NCBI GenBank assembly: GCA_900110015.1
Contig: FOCD01000002.1
Span: forward strand, 868,001 to 932,000
Reading direction: 5' to 3'
Origin: Terribacillus saccharophilus
GTDB lineage: Bacteria > Bacillota > Bacilli > Bacillales > Amphibacillaceae
DNA length: 64,000 nucleotides
Shown here: positions 17,676 to 26,135 of the stretch, piece by piece
How positions within the stretch are numbered: position 1 is the stretch's first letter
Layout: each line of letters starts with the position of its first letter
Notes under the pieces: model-generated
Seen by the model: the letters and a program-made list of their open reading frames with translations, nothing else
What the model was told of the DNA's origin: nothing
Database searches by the model: none
Program-made: the position numbers and the translations under genes

Positions 17676-19454
17676 GTGGTGACTAAAATTAAAGATCTAG
17701 ATGTACAAGACATCCAGCAGCAAGTCGACATCACGAAAGATTTCATCAGTAAAACAAAAGAAAATGTCGAACAAGTAAAGCAAGCACTTAACGGCGTCAC
17801 AACCCTACATGATGGATTCGCAGGCAACACCGCCGACTCCATCCGCTCCTTCTATGAAGAAGCACACAAGCCTTTCCTCGAATTCATGGAAAGCTTTTTG
17901 GTACAATATGAACAAGCACTAAGCACCGTCAGTGACCAAGTCCTCTCCTTCGAACCGAACGAAAGTGGCTTCATCCGCCAGGAATTTTTAGAAGGCGAAC
18001 TGACCAATAAAATGCAGAAAGCACAGGACAGTCTATCTGCTACAACTGACATAATCAATCAGCAGCTTAATAGCGTCAGTGATCTAGCATCCGTATCACA
18101 TGTAAAAGATAGCGTATTCCTAGAATCCATTGCCGATGCAAAAAAGAGAATCACTAAAACAGTTGATAATATGTACGAAATGGACTCGAATGCTACCAGC
18201 AAGCTGGATAAGTCTGAGGACGATATGCAGCAGATGAAGACGTATATGTCGAAGCTGAGGAATGCGATTGATAAGAATAATATTAGTGTGGAAAATTTCA
18301 ATATAACTCAATTTAACAGTGAGTTTTTCTCTTATCATAATGAATTTAAGCTGATGGCAAAAGGCAGGAATGCTCTTGCGACTGGTGAGTCAGCGGAGAT
18401 AACAGCTGAGGAATTTAACAAACTTTATCCATATATTAAAAACGAAAAAAATGTGATAGATGAATATTACGAGTGGGATGGTACTTATCACACGCTGAAA
18501 GATGGACGAATCATTCGTCATTACATGCATGATACTGGTGAGTCATATGAATTTGTTGATAAGATTCCAAAACCACGTTCCAAACCGCTTTCAGATACAG
18601 AAGAGTTTATCTATGGCGCTGTAGGTGGAGTATGGGATTTCTTTACGGAGGATCTTGCTACTGTTTTGAATCCGGAGGCGACTAATGGGGAAAAAGCATT
18701 TGCGTTAGCTATGTTTCTCCCTGTAGGGAAACCTGTGAAGATAATTGATAAGGGCAGCGGATTTGTTTCTGATGGCATTAAATCTCTTGATAAGATAATT
18801 AATAATCAGAAAAGCATAAAAAGAGAATTAAAAGATGGTATGGTATCTGACTCTAAAGAGTTGAATCATAAGAACAAGTCCGCTCCAGATAAGACCATTA
18901 TAGGTAGTAAAGAATTTGAGTCATTAAAACCCCCTGGCATAACAGATCCTGAATTTATAAAAGAAGCTAATATACCTGTAACTAAGAGTGAAGTACCGTG
19001 GGGTCCAGGAAGTTTTGGAAAGATATTTAACAAGGGGCCTGTATCTAAGGTCATTAAAGGCACCGATGAAGTAAAGGATGTTTCTAAAGGTGTTGACAAC
19101 AAAAAGAAACTAAGCCCATCGCATTACCCAAATCCTGACCCGCCAATGACTTTACCCCCTGTAAGGTATGATGCAAAAACAATTGAGGAAGTTATAAGAA
19201 TGCGTAAAGGAAAGGGACCAACCACAAAAATGACACATGGTGATAAAAATATAGAGGCTCACCACAGGCAACAGGTTCCTGTAAGAAAAGGTGGTATCCT
19301 AGATGAATTGGAACAAAAGATTCATCGCGGCGAAGGAAATCATACACGTCATAATAAGCCATCAGAGCTGACTCCTTCTCAAAGGGCTAAAGAAATTAGA
19401 GAACACTATAAAGAACGAGGAAATGAATATATACTTCCAGGAGAAGGAATATAA
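17676..19454 (+). CDS. LXG polymorphic toxin with C-terminal HNH-type nuclease domain
   Basis: The N-terminal ~210 residues form a helical LXG targeting domain (LDVQDIQQQVDITKDFISK, ALNGVTTLHDGFAGNTADSIRSFYEEAHKPFLEF) and closely match the toxin at 30526. A middle pretoxin region follows (YEWDGTYHTLKDGRIIRHY; AVGGVWDFFTEDLA). The last ~70 residues hold the toxin motif IEAHHRQQVPV, then KIHRGEGNHTRHN and EIREHYKERGNEYI, a HNH/Endo VII-like nuclease arrangement. It would be exported by a type VIIb system and degrade DNA or RNA in rivals. Two immunity genes follow. No Lap partner genes are adjacent. The start is ambiguous: GTG 17676, GTG 17679 or a rare ATT at 17688 that would align with the usual MK-LDV start. 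Confidence 0.88.
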   Translation: MVTKIKDLDVQDIQQQVDITKDFISKTKENVEQVKQALNGVTTLHDGFAGNTADSIRSFYEEAHKPFLEFMESFLVQYEQALSTVSDQVLSFEPNESGFIRQEFLEGELTNKMQKAQDSLSATTDIINQQLNSVSDLASVSHVKDSVFLESIADAKKRITKTVDNMYEMDSNATSKLDKSEDDMQQMKTYMSKLRNAIDKNNISVENFNITQFNSEFFSYHNEFKLMAKGRNALATGESAEITAEEFNKLYPYIKNEKNVIDEYYEWDGTYHTLKDGRIIRHYMHDTGESYEFVDKIPKPRSKPLSDTEEFIYGAVGGVWDFFTEDLATVLNPEATNGEKAFALAMFLPVGKPVKIIDKGSGFVSDGIKSLDKIINNQKSIKRELKDGMVSDSKELNHKNKSAPDKTIIGSKEFESLKPPGITDPEFIKEANIPVTKSEVPWGPGSFGKIFNKGPVSKVIKGTDEVKDVSKGVDNKKKLSPSHYPNPDPPMTLPPVRYDAKTIEEVIRMRKGKGPTTKMTHGDKNIEAHHRQQVPVRKGGILDELEQKIHRGEGNHTRHNKPSELTPSQRAKEIREHYKERGNEYILPGEGI

Positions 19455-19469
19455 AAGGAGGAAATTAAT

Positions 19470-19904
19470 GTGACAAAAGATGAGATAGCAAGAATTCTAA
19501 GTAACATCTTAGATAAAGAATCAGAGAACCTAGATAACCCATCAAGCAACGATTGGAGTAAACTAGAAAGTAAATTTAGTTGTAGTTTCCCTAAAGAATT
19601 TGTTTATTTTATTGAGCTAATGTCAGATTACTCGTTTCCAGGAGAAATACTAAATGTTTCTAGTGGTAACACAAATGGAAATGACACTATTGAATTCACT
19701 TATGACTATGAAAGAAATCAAGGTGATCTTGAGGAAGATTTGATACCTTTTTATAGTATTGGTAACGGAGATTACTTCTGTCTTGTTTCAAAAGAGTGTC
19801 CTAATTCAGGGGTGTATTACTATTCTCATGAGGAAAGTGTTATTGAGAAGGATGCAGATAACTTTGAGGATTGGATTAAGCAACTACCAGGCTTCTTAAG
19901 CTGA
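19470..19904 (+). CDS. SMI1/KNR4 (SUKH) family immunity protein
   Basis: The 144-residue protein is started at GTG 19470 with AAAGGAGG upstream; the ATG two bases earlier runs straight into TGA. SUKH hallmarks are W-SKLESKFSCSFPKEFVYFIELMSDYSFPG near the start, then IPFYSIGNGDYFCLV and GVYYYSHEE. SUKH proteins neutralise many different toxin nucleases by binding them in the cytoplasm. Position 15 bases after the HNH toxin makes it the first candidate for cognate immunity. Confidence 0.85.
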   Translation: MTKDEIARILSNILDKESENLDNPSSNDWSKLESKFSCSFPKEFVYFIELMSDYSFPGEILNVSSGNTNGNDTIEFTYDYERNQGDLEEDLIPFYSIGNGDYFCLVSKECPNSGVYYYSHEESVIEKDADNFEDWIKQLPGFLS

Positions 19905-19919
19905 TGGTTTTTAGCTACT

Positions 19920-20495
19920 ATGACAATTACAAAAGAAAACAAGATAATAGCTAGAACTATCTTAGGCATTTTCGGCGGAAAGCCTAACGTATCAAGATAT
20001 TGGGATGATAATTATGATAGCAATATTGATATACTAGCCGCTCTAGACAGACCTTTTGATAGTATCACGTCATATTCCACGATAGGGTTATCCGACTATT
20101 CAATTGGTTATTCCGTTGAGGAAAAACCTTTACGAGTAGAAATTGTAGGAGCCAGCGCTTCTACTTTCGAGTTTTTCCCAAATATACTTTCAACTTGTGC
20201 CTTTAATATTATTAATAATCAGTTACCAGTCTCGCCTGGTGAGATATTCTCAGATGTCGTTAAAATGTACTATCCAAAGAGTGACATGGAGCATATCTTA
20301 TTTTCTTCTCCTTTCCTATGGGAAGAGCTAGAAACTATTGACTTCCCGGAAAAAAAAGTCACTTGGCTTCTTGCTGTTCCTATATCTACAAAAGAGTACT
20401 TGTATGCTGACAAAGAAGGGACAGAAGCTCTGGAGGATTTATTTGAACAAAAAAATATTGATATCTTCGATTTAAATAGGGATTCTATTATTTAA
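19920..20495 (+). CDS. SUFU-family immunity protein
   Basis: The 191-residue protein has the suppressor-of-fused domain pattern: ALDRPFDSITSYSTIGLSDY near residue 40-60, and LWEELETIDFPEKKVTWLLAVPISTKEYLYADKEG toward the end. Bacterial SUFU proteins are known immunity factors in polymorphic toxin loci. It lies 15 bases after the SUKH gene in the same operon, with little visible ribosome site, so coupling is likely. Either it helps against the same toxin or it is kept against a related one. Confidence 0.82.
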   Translation: MTITKENKIIARTILGIFGGKPNVSRYWDDNYDSNIDILAALDRPFDSITSYSTIGLSDYSIGYSVEEKPLRVEIVGASASTFEFFPNILSTCAFNIINNQLPVSPGEIFSDVVKMYYPKSDMEHILFSSPFLWEELETIDFPEKKVTWLLAVPISTKEYLYADKEGTEALEDLFEQKNIDIFDLNRDSII

Positions 20496-20539
20496 TACTC
20501 CGAAAACCAGTATCGATGCTATCTTATGAATAAAAAATA

Positions 20540-20582
20540 ATCAAAAACCTCATGACACATTGTAAAAGTCATGAGGTTTTTA
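20540..20582 (+). terminator. Terminator between the immunity genes and the permease
   Basis: AAAACCTCATGAC pairs with GTCATGAGGTTTTT around an 11-base loop. T runs on both sides suggest it serves both converging operons. Confidence 0.85.
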
Positions 20583-20590
20583 AAGTTATT

Positions 20591-21940
20591 TTAGATATTT
20601 TTTCTTTTCCCTCTCCCCCAATACAACCCAAACAACAGAACAAACCACACCGGAGTCAACAGCAAAGCCGGCCGCGTCTCATCAGCCACCAACATAATAA
20701 CGAGAACCCCTGCAAACAACGCCAGCACTGCATAGTTCACAAACGGTGTAAACGGCGCCTTAAAAGTAGATTTCTTCTGCAATTCCGGGCGTGTTTTCTT
20801 ATATTTTATATGACAGATAAGAATGATGCTCCAAACCCAAATAAAACAGATGGCACTAATGCTTGTGACAATACCAAAGGCTTGATCTGGTATGAGTTTG
20901 CTTAAGAGTGCTCCTACTGATACGACAATGGCAGATAGCCACAAAGCGTTCGCAGGGACGTGTTTTTTGTTCAGTTTAGCAAGCTGGGACGGTCCCTGGT
21001 CTTGCTTACTAAGATTAAATAAGGTGCGGCTTGTGGAGAACATGCCGCTATTCCCTGCTGATGCTGCTGATGTTAATACGACGAAGTTGATGATGCCTGC
21101 AGCGATCGGGATTCCTACTAGACTAAATGTCTTAACAAATGGACTTTCGGCTGCATTCAGCTCTGTCCATGGGTTTATCATTAATAGGATTAGTAGTGCT
21201 CCAACATAGAAAAATAGAATTCGTAAAGGAATCTTATTGATTGCTGATGGGATGTTCTTAGCGGGGTTAGCTGTTTCGGCTGCTGATACCCCTATTAGTT
21301 CCACTCCCACATACGCAAAGACGACCATTTGGAAGGCTAGCAGAAAACCAGAGATTCCATTTGGAAACAGTCCGCCCTGCTCCCACAGATTTGTAACTGA
21401 TACGGTTCCTGCATCAGTTTGGAATCCGATCACCAGCAGTACAATGCCGATACCAATCAATGCTAGAATCGTAACTACCTTAATCAAGGCGAACCAAAAC
21501 TCCAATTCTCCGAATAGCTTTACCGTCAATAAATTAAGCCCTAATAAAACGACTACACAGATAATTGCTGGTATCCATTGCGGAATATCAAACCAATAAT
21601 TCACATACACCCCGACAGCAATTACATCCGCCATCGCTGTCATTATCCAGCAAAACCAATACGTCCAACCCGTCACAAACGATGCCCAAGGTCCAAGATA
21701 ATCTTCGGCAATGTCTGTGATAGACTGATAGCCTGCTTTCGATAACAGCAGCTCCCCTAGCGCTCGCATTACGAAAAACAGTGCTATACCTACAATCAAA
21801 TAAGCAAAGATGATAGAGGGTCCTGCCAGCTGTATCGCTTTTCCGGAACCTAAAAATAGTCCGGTACCAATCGTACCGCCAATGGCAATTAGCTGCACAT
21901 GTCTGTTGGATAAGTCCCTCTTTAACTCTTGTTGTGCCAA
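20591..21940 (-). CDS. Amino acid permease (APC family), probable glycine/alanine transporter
   Basis: The 449-residue protein has 12 membrane segments and the family start DLSNRHVQLIAIGGTIGTGLFLGSGKAI, as in CycA, ProY and related APC permeases. I start it at TTG 21940, with GGAGGAGC nine bases upstream; an earlier TTG lies within that ribosome site. A glycine riboswitch with terminator precedes it, so glycine (or serine/D-alanine, as for CycA) is the likely substrate. High glycine should switch it off if the leader folds in the usual off arrangement. Confidence 0.82.
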   Translation of the reverse strand: MAQQELKRDLSNRHVQLIAIGGTIGTGLFLGSGKAIQLAGPSIIFAYLIVGIALFFVMRALGELLLSKAGYQSITDIAEDYLGPWASFVTGWTYWFCWIMTAMADVIAVGVYVNYWFDIPQWIPAIICVVVLLGLNLLTVKLFGELEFWFALIKVVTILALIGIGIVLLVIGFQTDAGTVSVTNLWEQGGLFPNGISGFLLAFQMVVFAYVGVELIGVSAAETANPAKNIPSAINKIPLRILFFYVGALLILLMINPWTELNAAESPFVKTFSLVGIPIAAGIINFVVLTSAASAGNSGMFSTSRTLFNLSKQDQGPSQLAKLNKKHVPANALWLSAIVVSVGALLSKLIPDQAFGIVTSISAICFIWVWSIILICHIKYKKTRPELQKKSTFKAPFTPFVNYAVLALFAGVLVIMLVADETRPALLLTPVWFVLLFGLYWGRGKRKNI

Positions 21941-21966
21941 ATCTAGCTCCTCCTTCAATTCAACCC

Positions 21967-22001
21967 AATAAAAAAAGAGATTGGATGTTCTCCAATCTCT
22001 T
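21967..22001 (-). terminator. Riboswitch-controlled terminator before the permease
   Basis: On the minus strand AAGAGATTGGA and TCCAATCTCTT form a stem followed by TTTTTTT, 27 bases before the permease start. It is the expression platform of the glycine riboswitch. Confidence 0.85.
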
Positions 22002-22054
22002 GATCACAAGAATAACAAATACTATTGATCATGCGCGCGCAGCATAACACAAAT

Positions 22055-22140
22055 ACATATCCGATACTCTTCTGTCCGTTTGCCTGAGATTGTGAACCCT
22101 TCGGCGCCGCGTAAATAGCGGTCTCTCCAGAAGCTGCTCC
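22055..22140 (-). ncRNA. Glycine riboswitch (single aptamer)
   Basis: On the minus strand the aptamer core appears in order: GGAGAGACCG near the 5' end, GCGCCGAAGGGTTCA in the middle, then CTCAGGCAAACGGACAGAAG, all typical glycine-riboswitch signatures. Only one aptamer is visible instead of the common tandem pair, so this is a singleton form. It lies between a strong promoter and an intrinsic terminator. Confidence 0.88.
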
Positions 22141-22209
22141 TGCTATAGTGTGATCCATAGCATTCATAGCTTTATTATTAAGTTATTTAGATTCTGTTGA
22201 ATAGTGATT

Positions 22210-22238
22210 ATTCTATTCCTTGTTAGATTTTTTGTCAA
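22210..22238 (-). promoter_or_regulatory. Sigma-A promoter of the glycine riboswitch/permease unit
   Basis: On the minus strand TTGACA (22233-22238) and TAGAAT (22210-22215) are separated by 17 bases, giving transcription from near 22203. The rest of 22239-22400 holds only the TATAAT-like -10 (22363-22368) of the next, oppositely oriented gene. Confidence 0.8.
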
Positions 22239-22400
22239 ATCCAATTTTTATCTCAGCTGGTCATGAACGCTTACAGCTACATTTCAACACTTTACATGCT
22301 GTCCACCAAGATTCCGCTAAACCCCTAAGATACATGTACCCTTCGATATTTTATCCAAGGCATATAATACCCTGTATCCTTAAATGATGGAGGTGAAGAT

Positions 22401-22679
22401 GTGTCAGTTGGACAATATCGTTCATTATGCCAAAGATATAGCGGTAAAGCAGTTGAAATCCGTTGCCATGATGGAAAAGTTCATAGAGGGATCATCCAGC
22501 GTGTAGACCGAGATCGTGTTTATTTGCAGCCTATGGGCCGCTCCAGAAACTTTGGCGGTTTCGGTTATGGAGGTTATGGAGGTTATGGCGGCGGTTTTGG
22601 CCGAGGCTTTGGCTTTGGTTTTGGAGTAGCTTTTGGAGCCATCGCAGGAATAGCCTTGCTTTCTCTATTCTGGATCTAA
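22401..22679 (+). CDS. Small glycine-rich protein with Sm-like start and C-terminal membrane helix
   Basis: The 92-residue protein starts at GTG 22401 with GGAGGTGAAG upstream. Residues 1-48 (GKAVEIRCHDGKVHRGIIQRVDRDRVYLQPM) have the strand pattern of a small Sm/Hfq-like beta barrel. A run of GGYGGYGG and GRGFGFGFG repeats follows, then a hydrophobic C-terminal helix. Similar short Gly-rich proteins occur in Bacillaceae, some of them spore-associated. The function is not known; membrane-tethered RNA or surface binding is a guess. Confidence 0.65.
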   Translation: MSVGQYRSLCQRYSGKAVEIRCHDGKVHRGIIQRVDRDRVYLQPMGRSRNFGGFGYGGYGGYGGGFGRGFGFGFGVAFGAIAGIALLSLFWI

Positions 22680-22719
22680 CTATATAACAGTTTCAATATA
22701 GATTTGTCATTGACAGCAT

Positions 22720-22756
22720 GAAAAAGCCTGGAATTGGTGCAGCCGGGCTTTATTCA
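22720..22756 (+). terminator. Terminator after the Gly-rich gene
   Basis: AAAGCCTGG pairs with CCGGGCTTT (one wobble) and T/A residues follow. Confidence 0.55.
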
Positions 22757-22772
22757 TGTCCACGTAGGCTCT

Positions 22773-23537
22773 TTACAAATCGCTGGCAATATCACTAGTA
22801 TCAACAGCCAGCAAGCTCTTACTGGATAAGCTGTGTCTTTCCATATAGCTTTTTACTACATAATAACCGGCACAATACCCAAGCATCTTCGGATAGTTTC
22901 GATAACCGAACAGAATGGCTCCATATTCATAATCCTGGCGCAAAAGCTGCTGCTTCGGAACAATATAATCAGACCACATCTTCTCGATTTTCTTATCCGA
23001 ATAAAAGGATGCCCAGCTTGCAGTTAGTTCCTCTCCTAATCTCTCCCTAACAGCATTTTCAGCTATCCCTTCTAATATGATTGTATCCAGTAAAGTGTAC
23101 TTCTCTTCACTTTTATCAAAGCGATTCAGCCGGCATACATGGTTATACTCATGCGTAAATATTGCTTTTATCTCGTCTTCTGTATTTTCTGGTGATATAA
23201 ATAAAAAGAGCTTATCCTTGAATGCCAAACCAGATTTCCCGCCCAATTGCTTTTGAATCCATTTATTACGTTCATCTGATGGGAATATATAGATAGGTAT
23301 ATACGGACCTTCCCATTCCTTTTGCAGGAATGCCTCGTCCTGCTGCACGACTTCCCACACCTTATCTTCCAGCTGCTTCCTCTTCTTCTTTAACGGGCGG
23401 TACATGCCATGTCGTATGAAGTAATCATATAATTCTTCAGCAGAAGCATCAGTAAATAGTTTTGTCATCTTCTCGCATAATGCGATTGGATCCTCATAAT
23501 ACTCAAGCAGCCATTCATCGGTTCTGATTACGCTCAT
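22773..23537 (-). CDS. YjaZ-like DUF2268 zinc metalloprotease
   Basis: The 254-residue protein carries the zinc site H129-E-Y-N-H133 in IFTHEYNHVCRLN and a downstream glutamate in LEGIAENAVRERLGEE, matching the DUF2268 (YjaZ) family. No signal peptide is seen, so it probably acts in the cytoplasm. The C-terminal GYCAGYYVVKSYMER is also family-typical. The target is unknown. It is a single gene with GGGGGAAG before ATG 23537. Confidence 0.8.
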   Translation of the reverse strand: MSVIRTDEWLLEYYEDPIALCEKMTKLFTDASAEELYDYFIRHGMYRPLKKKRKQLEDKVWEVVQQDEAFLQKEWEGPYIPIYIFPSDERNKWIQKQLGGKSGLAFKDKLFLFISPENTEDEIKAIFTHEYNHVCRLNRFDKSEEKYTLLDTIILEGIAENAVRERLGEELTASWASFYSDKKIEKMWSDYIVPKQQLLRQDYEYGAILFGYRNYPKMLGYCAGYYVVKSYMERHSLSSKSLLAVDTSDIASDL

Positions 23538-23648
23538 CTTCTTCCCCCTAACAACACCAATTTATTCAGCAGGAAAGCTAATGGCGCACAAAACTTTTCT
23601 CTATTCATAGCATATTGCAATGATGTCATACAAAGGCAGGGGTTACGT

Positions 23649-24359
23649 TTGAATTACACATATCTTGATTGTCTCGCACTATTTGGAGTCGGCGGAGCGC
23701 ATCCCGGCGGACTGCAGTTAACAAAGAGAATTTTAGCAGAAGAGAAAATCAATGGCGATACAGCACTTCTCGAGGTAGGATGCGGTACCGGGCAGACCGC
23801 CGCTTATCTTGCGCAACAATACGGCTGCAGCGTTAGTGCCTTAGACAACAACAGCATCATGGTGGAGAAAGCCCGGCAAAGATTTTCATCCTTAGATCTC
23901 TCGATTGATGCCAAAGTTGGAGACACAAGAAATCTCCCCTACCCAGATAAACATTTTGATATTGTTCTATCCGAATCCGTCATTTCCTTTACCAATCTTA
24001 TTACCACGCTTCCTGAGCTTAAAAGAGTACTGAATTCGAAAGGCCGTTTAATCGCAATTGAAACGATACTGGAGCAAACAATCTCAGAAGAAGAACGTTC
24101 TCATATTGTGGATTTTTACAGCTTCCCACAATTATTAACAGAGGGCGAATGGGTGAAAGCTTTTAGAGATGCTGGGTTTCAGCGAATCGATATAACGACA
24201 TATCAGCCAACATTGGAACAGGTCGATGAGCAGCATGCGGCTGATTATTCCCTATCCGAAACGATCGATGATGCATTGTTAGAGATACTAGGAAAACACG
24301 AGGAAATCATGCTGCAAAATAAAGATATACTGGGTTTTCGAATATTTAGATGTAGTTGA
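23649..24359 (+). CDS. Class I SAM-dependent methyltransferase
   Basis: The 236-residue protein starts at TTG 23649 after CAGGGG. Motif I is ALLEVGCGTGQTAAYLA (about residues 38-54), followed by the acidic residue in VSALDNN and motif II/III DIVLSESVISFTN. The fold is that of ubiE-like small-molecule methyltransferases. The acceptor is unknown. It stands alone, between the protease and the kinase pair. Confidence 0.78.
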   Translation: MNYTYLDCLALFGVGGAHPGGLQLTKRILAEEKINGDTALLEVGCGTGQTAAYLAQQYGCSVSALDNNSIMVEKARQRFSSLDLSIDAKVGDTRNLPYPDKHFDIVLSESVISFTNLITTLPELKRVLNSKGRLIAIETILEQTISEEERSHIVDFYSFPQLLTEGEWVKAFRDAGFQRIDITTYQPTLEQVDEQHAADYSLSETIDDALLEILGKHEEIMLQNKDILGFRIFRCS

Positions 24360-24360
24360 T

Positions 24361-24401
24361 ACAAAAAGAAGCTCAACGCTAAGATGTTGAGCTTCTTTTT
24401 C
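24361..24401. terminator. Bidirectional terminator
   Basis: AAAAAGAAGCTCAAC (24363-24377) pairs with GTTGAGCTTCTTTTT (24386-24400), so both converging genes are served. A copy of this hairpin ends the second kinase gene. Confidence 0.9.
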
Positions 24402-24429
24402 ATATTATTAATCTAAGGATTATCAAATG

Positions 24430-25872
24430 TTATTTGCCACCACTCAGCATTCCTTCTTGTGGTATTTCAAGCCTGAAATGCGTACCATTCGGTGAACTGT
24501 CTACTATATTGATATCCCCTAAATGTTCGATCATCGTCTTCTTCACAAAGGCTAGGCCTAATCCCATTCCTTGCTTCTTCTCTCCCAGTGAAATAAAGGG
24601 ATCAAATACATTCAACCAGTTCTCAGGGTGTATACCCATCCCAGTGTCGATAAAGTGTATGATGATATTCCTATCGTCTATCTCTGTGCTGATTGTTATC
24701 TTCTTTTCTAACCTGTTATCCGGGATTGCTTCCACGCTATTTTTGATCAAATTTATAAATACTTGTTTTAAGTTTGTCCTATTCAGATAAACATTCAGTG
24801 GGGAATATATATTTATGAATTCTAACTCTACTTTGTTTTCTTGCAGCATTCCGGCTGTAAATTCAATAGACTCTTTGATTATTTTCGCAAGATCCTCTGT
24901 TTTATACATCAATGCAGACGACTTCATGTATGCCCTATAATTAACTGTCAGCTGCTCTAAATGGTCCGATGCATCACCTATCATTTTCAGTTTCCGTTTA
25001 TCTCCCTCATCAAGAGAACCATTTTTGTCCATTATGCTTGAGAAACCTTTAATAATAGCGTTTGTATTTCTTACTTCATGAATCAAACTGCCAGTCAGCT
25101 GACCTGTGTAGTCTAGTTTTTTCTGTTTTTCCATTAATTCATGAGAATGAATCTTCAAATCTGCATTCAACTTAACAAAAATGTGCATGTTTGCCACTGA
25201 AAATAGAATGACACCGATGCTGCTAGTAAGAACGCCAGTTAATGGGAAAAAGTTCAGAATTCCTGGTATGACCAGCAGCAATGCATTGACTGAAAAACCC
25301 ATGAGGAATTTCTTAAAGTACGAGTTTCGAATTCTCTTTGATAATACAGGCATAACGATTAGGAAAAATACAATGATAGCCATGTGTATGAGATACACCC
25401 AAAATAATGGCCCATAATCAGGAAAATAGTAAACACCAGTATACCTTTCTTGGGTAACAGTCAATCCTTTTATTCCTAAATCCGTCCAATTTATCACATA
25501 TACAATTGCACTCCATATAGTGAAGCCAATAACTGCTTTTTTGGTGAAGAAAGCATAAGATACATTCGTCAGCCAATTCGCCTTTTTCACCATTGATGGT
25601 TGGTCTTTGATAATCCGGTAAGCTACATATAATACAATGGGGAGACCGAATGTCGGCCCCGCACGAAACAGCTTAAATAAAAATAAAATCGTATCTTCTG
25701 ACAGAACATCCTTAAAATAAAGAACTCCGATATCCAGCTGCCAAATGGTGATCAGGATCATATATATGATCATTCCTGTCGACAGCTTTGTTTCGTTATA
25801 AACTTTGCTCATGCTCAATGCTAAAAACAATGGCAGTAAACCAATGGCACATATTAATATACCAATAATCAT
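24430..25872 (-). CDS. Orphan sensor histidine kinase, copy 1
   Basis: The 480-residue kinase has about seven to eight N-terminal membrane helices (residues 1-235) with hardly any extracytoplasmic domain. A cytoplasmic kinase core follows: H265 in GSLIHEVRNTNAIIKG, N box QVFINLIKNSVEAI, G1 DTGMGI, G2 GMGLGLAFVKK. No response regulator is nearby. The architecture resembles multi-helix sensor kinases such as KinB of the sporulation phosphorelay, but that link is not shown. It ends at GMLSGGK, 12 residues shorter than copy 2. Confidence 0.82.
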   Translation of the reverse strand: MIIGILICAIGLLPLFLALSMSKVYNETKLSTGMIIYMILITIWQLDIGVLYFKDVLSEDTILFLFKLFRAGPTFGLPIVLYVAYRIIKDQPSMVKKANWLTNVSYAFFTKKAVIGFTIWSAIVYVINWTDLGIKGLTVTQERYTGVYYFPDYGPLFWVYLIHMAIIVFFLIVMPVLSKRIRNSYFKKFLMGFSVNALLLVIPGILNFFPLTGVLTSSIGVILFSVANMHIFVKLNADLKIHSHELMEKQKKLDYTGQLTGSLIHEVRNTNAIIKGFSSIMDKNGSLDEGDKRKLKMIGDASDHLEQLTVNYRAYMKSSALMYKTEDLAKIIKESIEFTAGMLQENKVELEFINIYSPLNVYLNRTNLKQVFINLIKNSVEAIPDNRLEKKITISTEIDDRNIIIHFIDTGMGIHPENWLNVFDPFISLGEKKQGMGLGLAFVKKTMIEHLGDINIVDSSPNGTHFRLEIPQEGMLSGGK

Positions 25873-26077
25873 ACCTGCTAACCCCTAACTGTTGAAATCC
25901 ACATTATGGATTTGACTATGCTCGTTTGTACAAAGTAATGTGGATTCCATTACACGAATTAGGAGCTATCACAAATAACTTTAGCTACTATTCTCATATA
26001 TTCCTTCATAACTTATGCCCATACATTATAGCAGATGTCCATCCGTTTAAATCGCATATTCAGATGCAAATAAAACT

Positions 26078-26113
26078 AAAAGAAGCTCAACATTACGAAG
26101 TTGAGCTTCTCTT
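26078..26113 (-). terminator. Terminator of kinase copy 2
   Basis: On the minus strand AGAAGCTCAAC and GTTGAGCTTCT form a stem followed by TTTAGTTTTA. It is the duplicated counterpart of the hairpin at 24361. Confidence 0.8.
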
Positions 26114-26135
26114 TCATAAATGAAAATCCGATTAT

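Noticed and set aside
20552..20905. 117-codon open frame on the plus strand
   Set aside because: It lies antisense within the amino acid permease, begins inside the terminator and has Gln/Pro/Arg-rich composition typical of a shadow frame.
21955..22167. 70-codon frame upstream of the permease
   Set aside because: It spans the glycine riboswitch and its terminator; the RNA element explains the sequence better.
25926..26123. 65-codon frame between the two kinases
   Set aside because: It reads through the kinase terminator hairpin and has no start signal.
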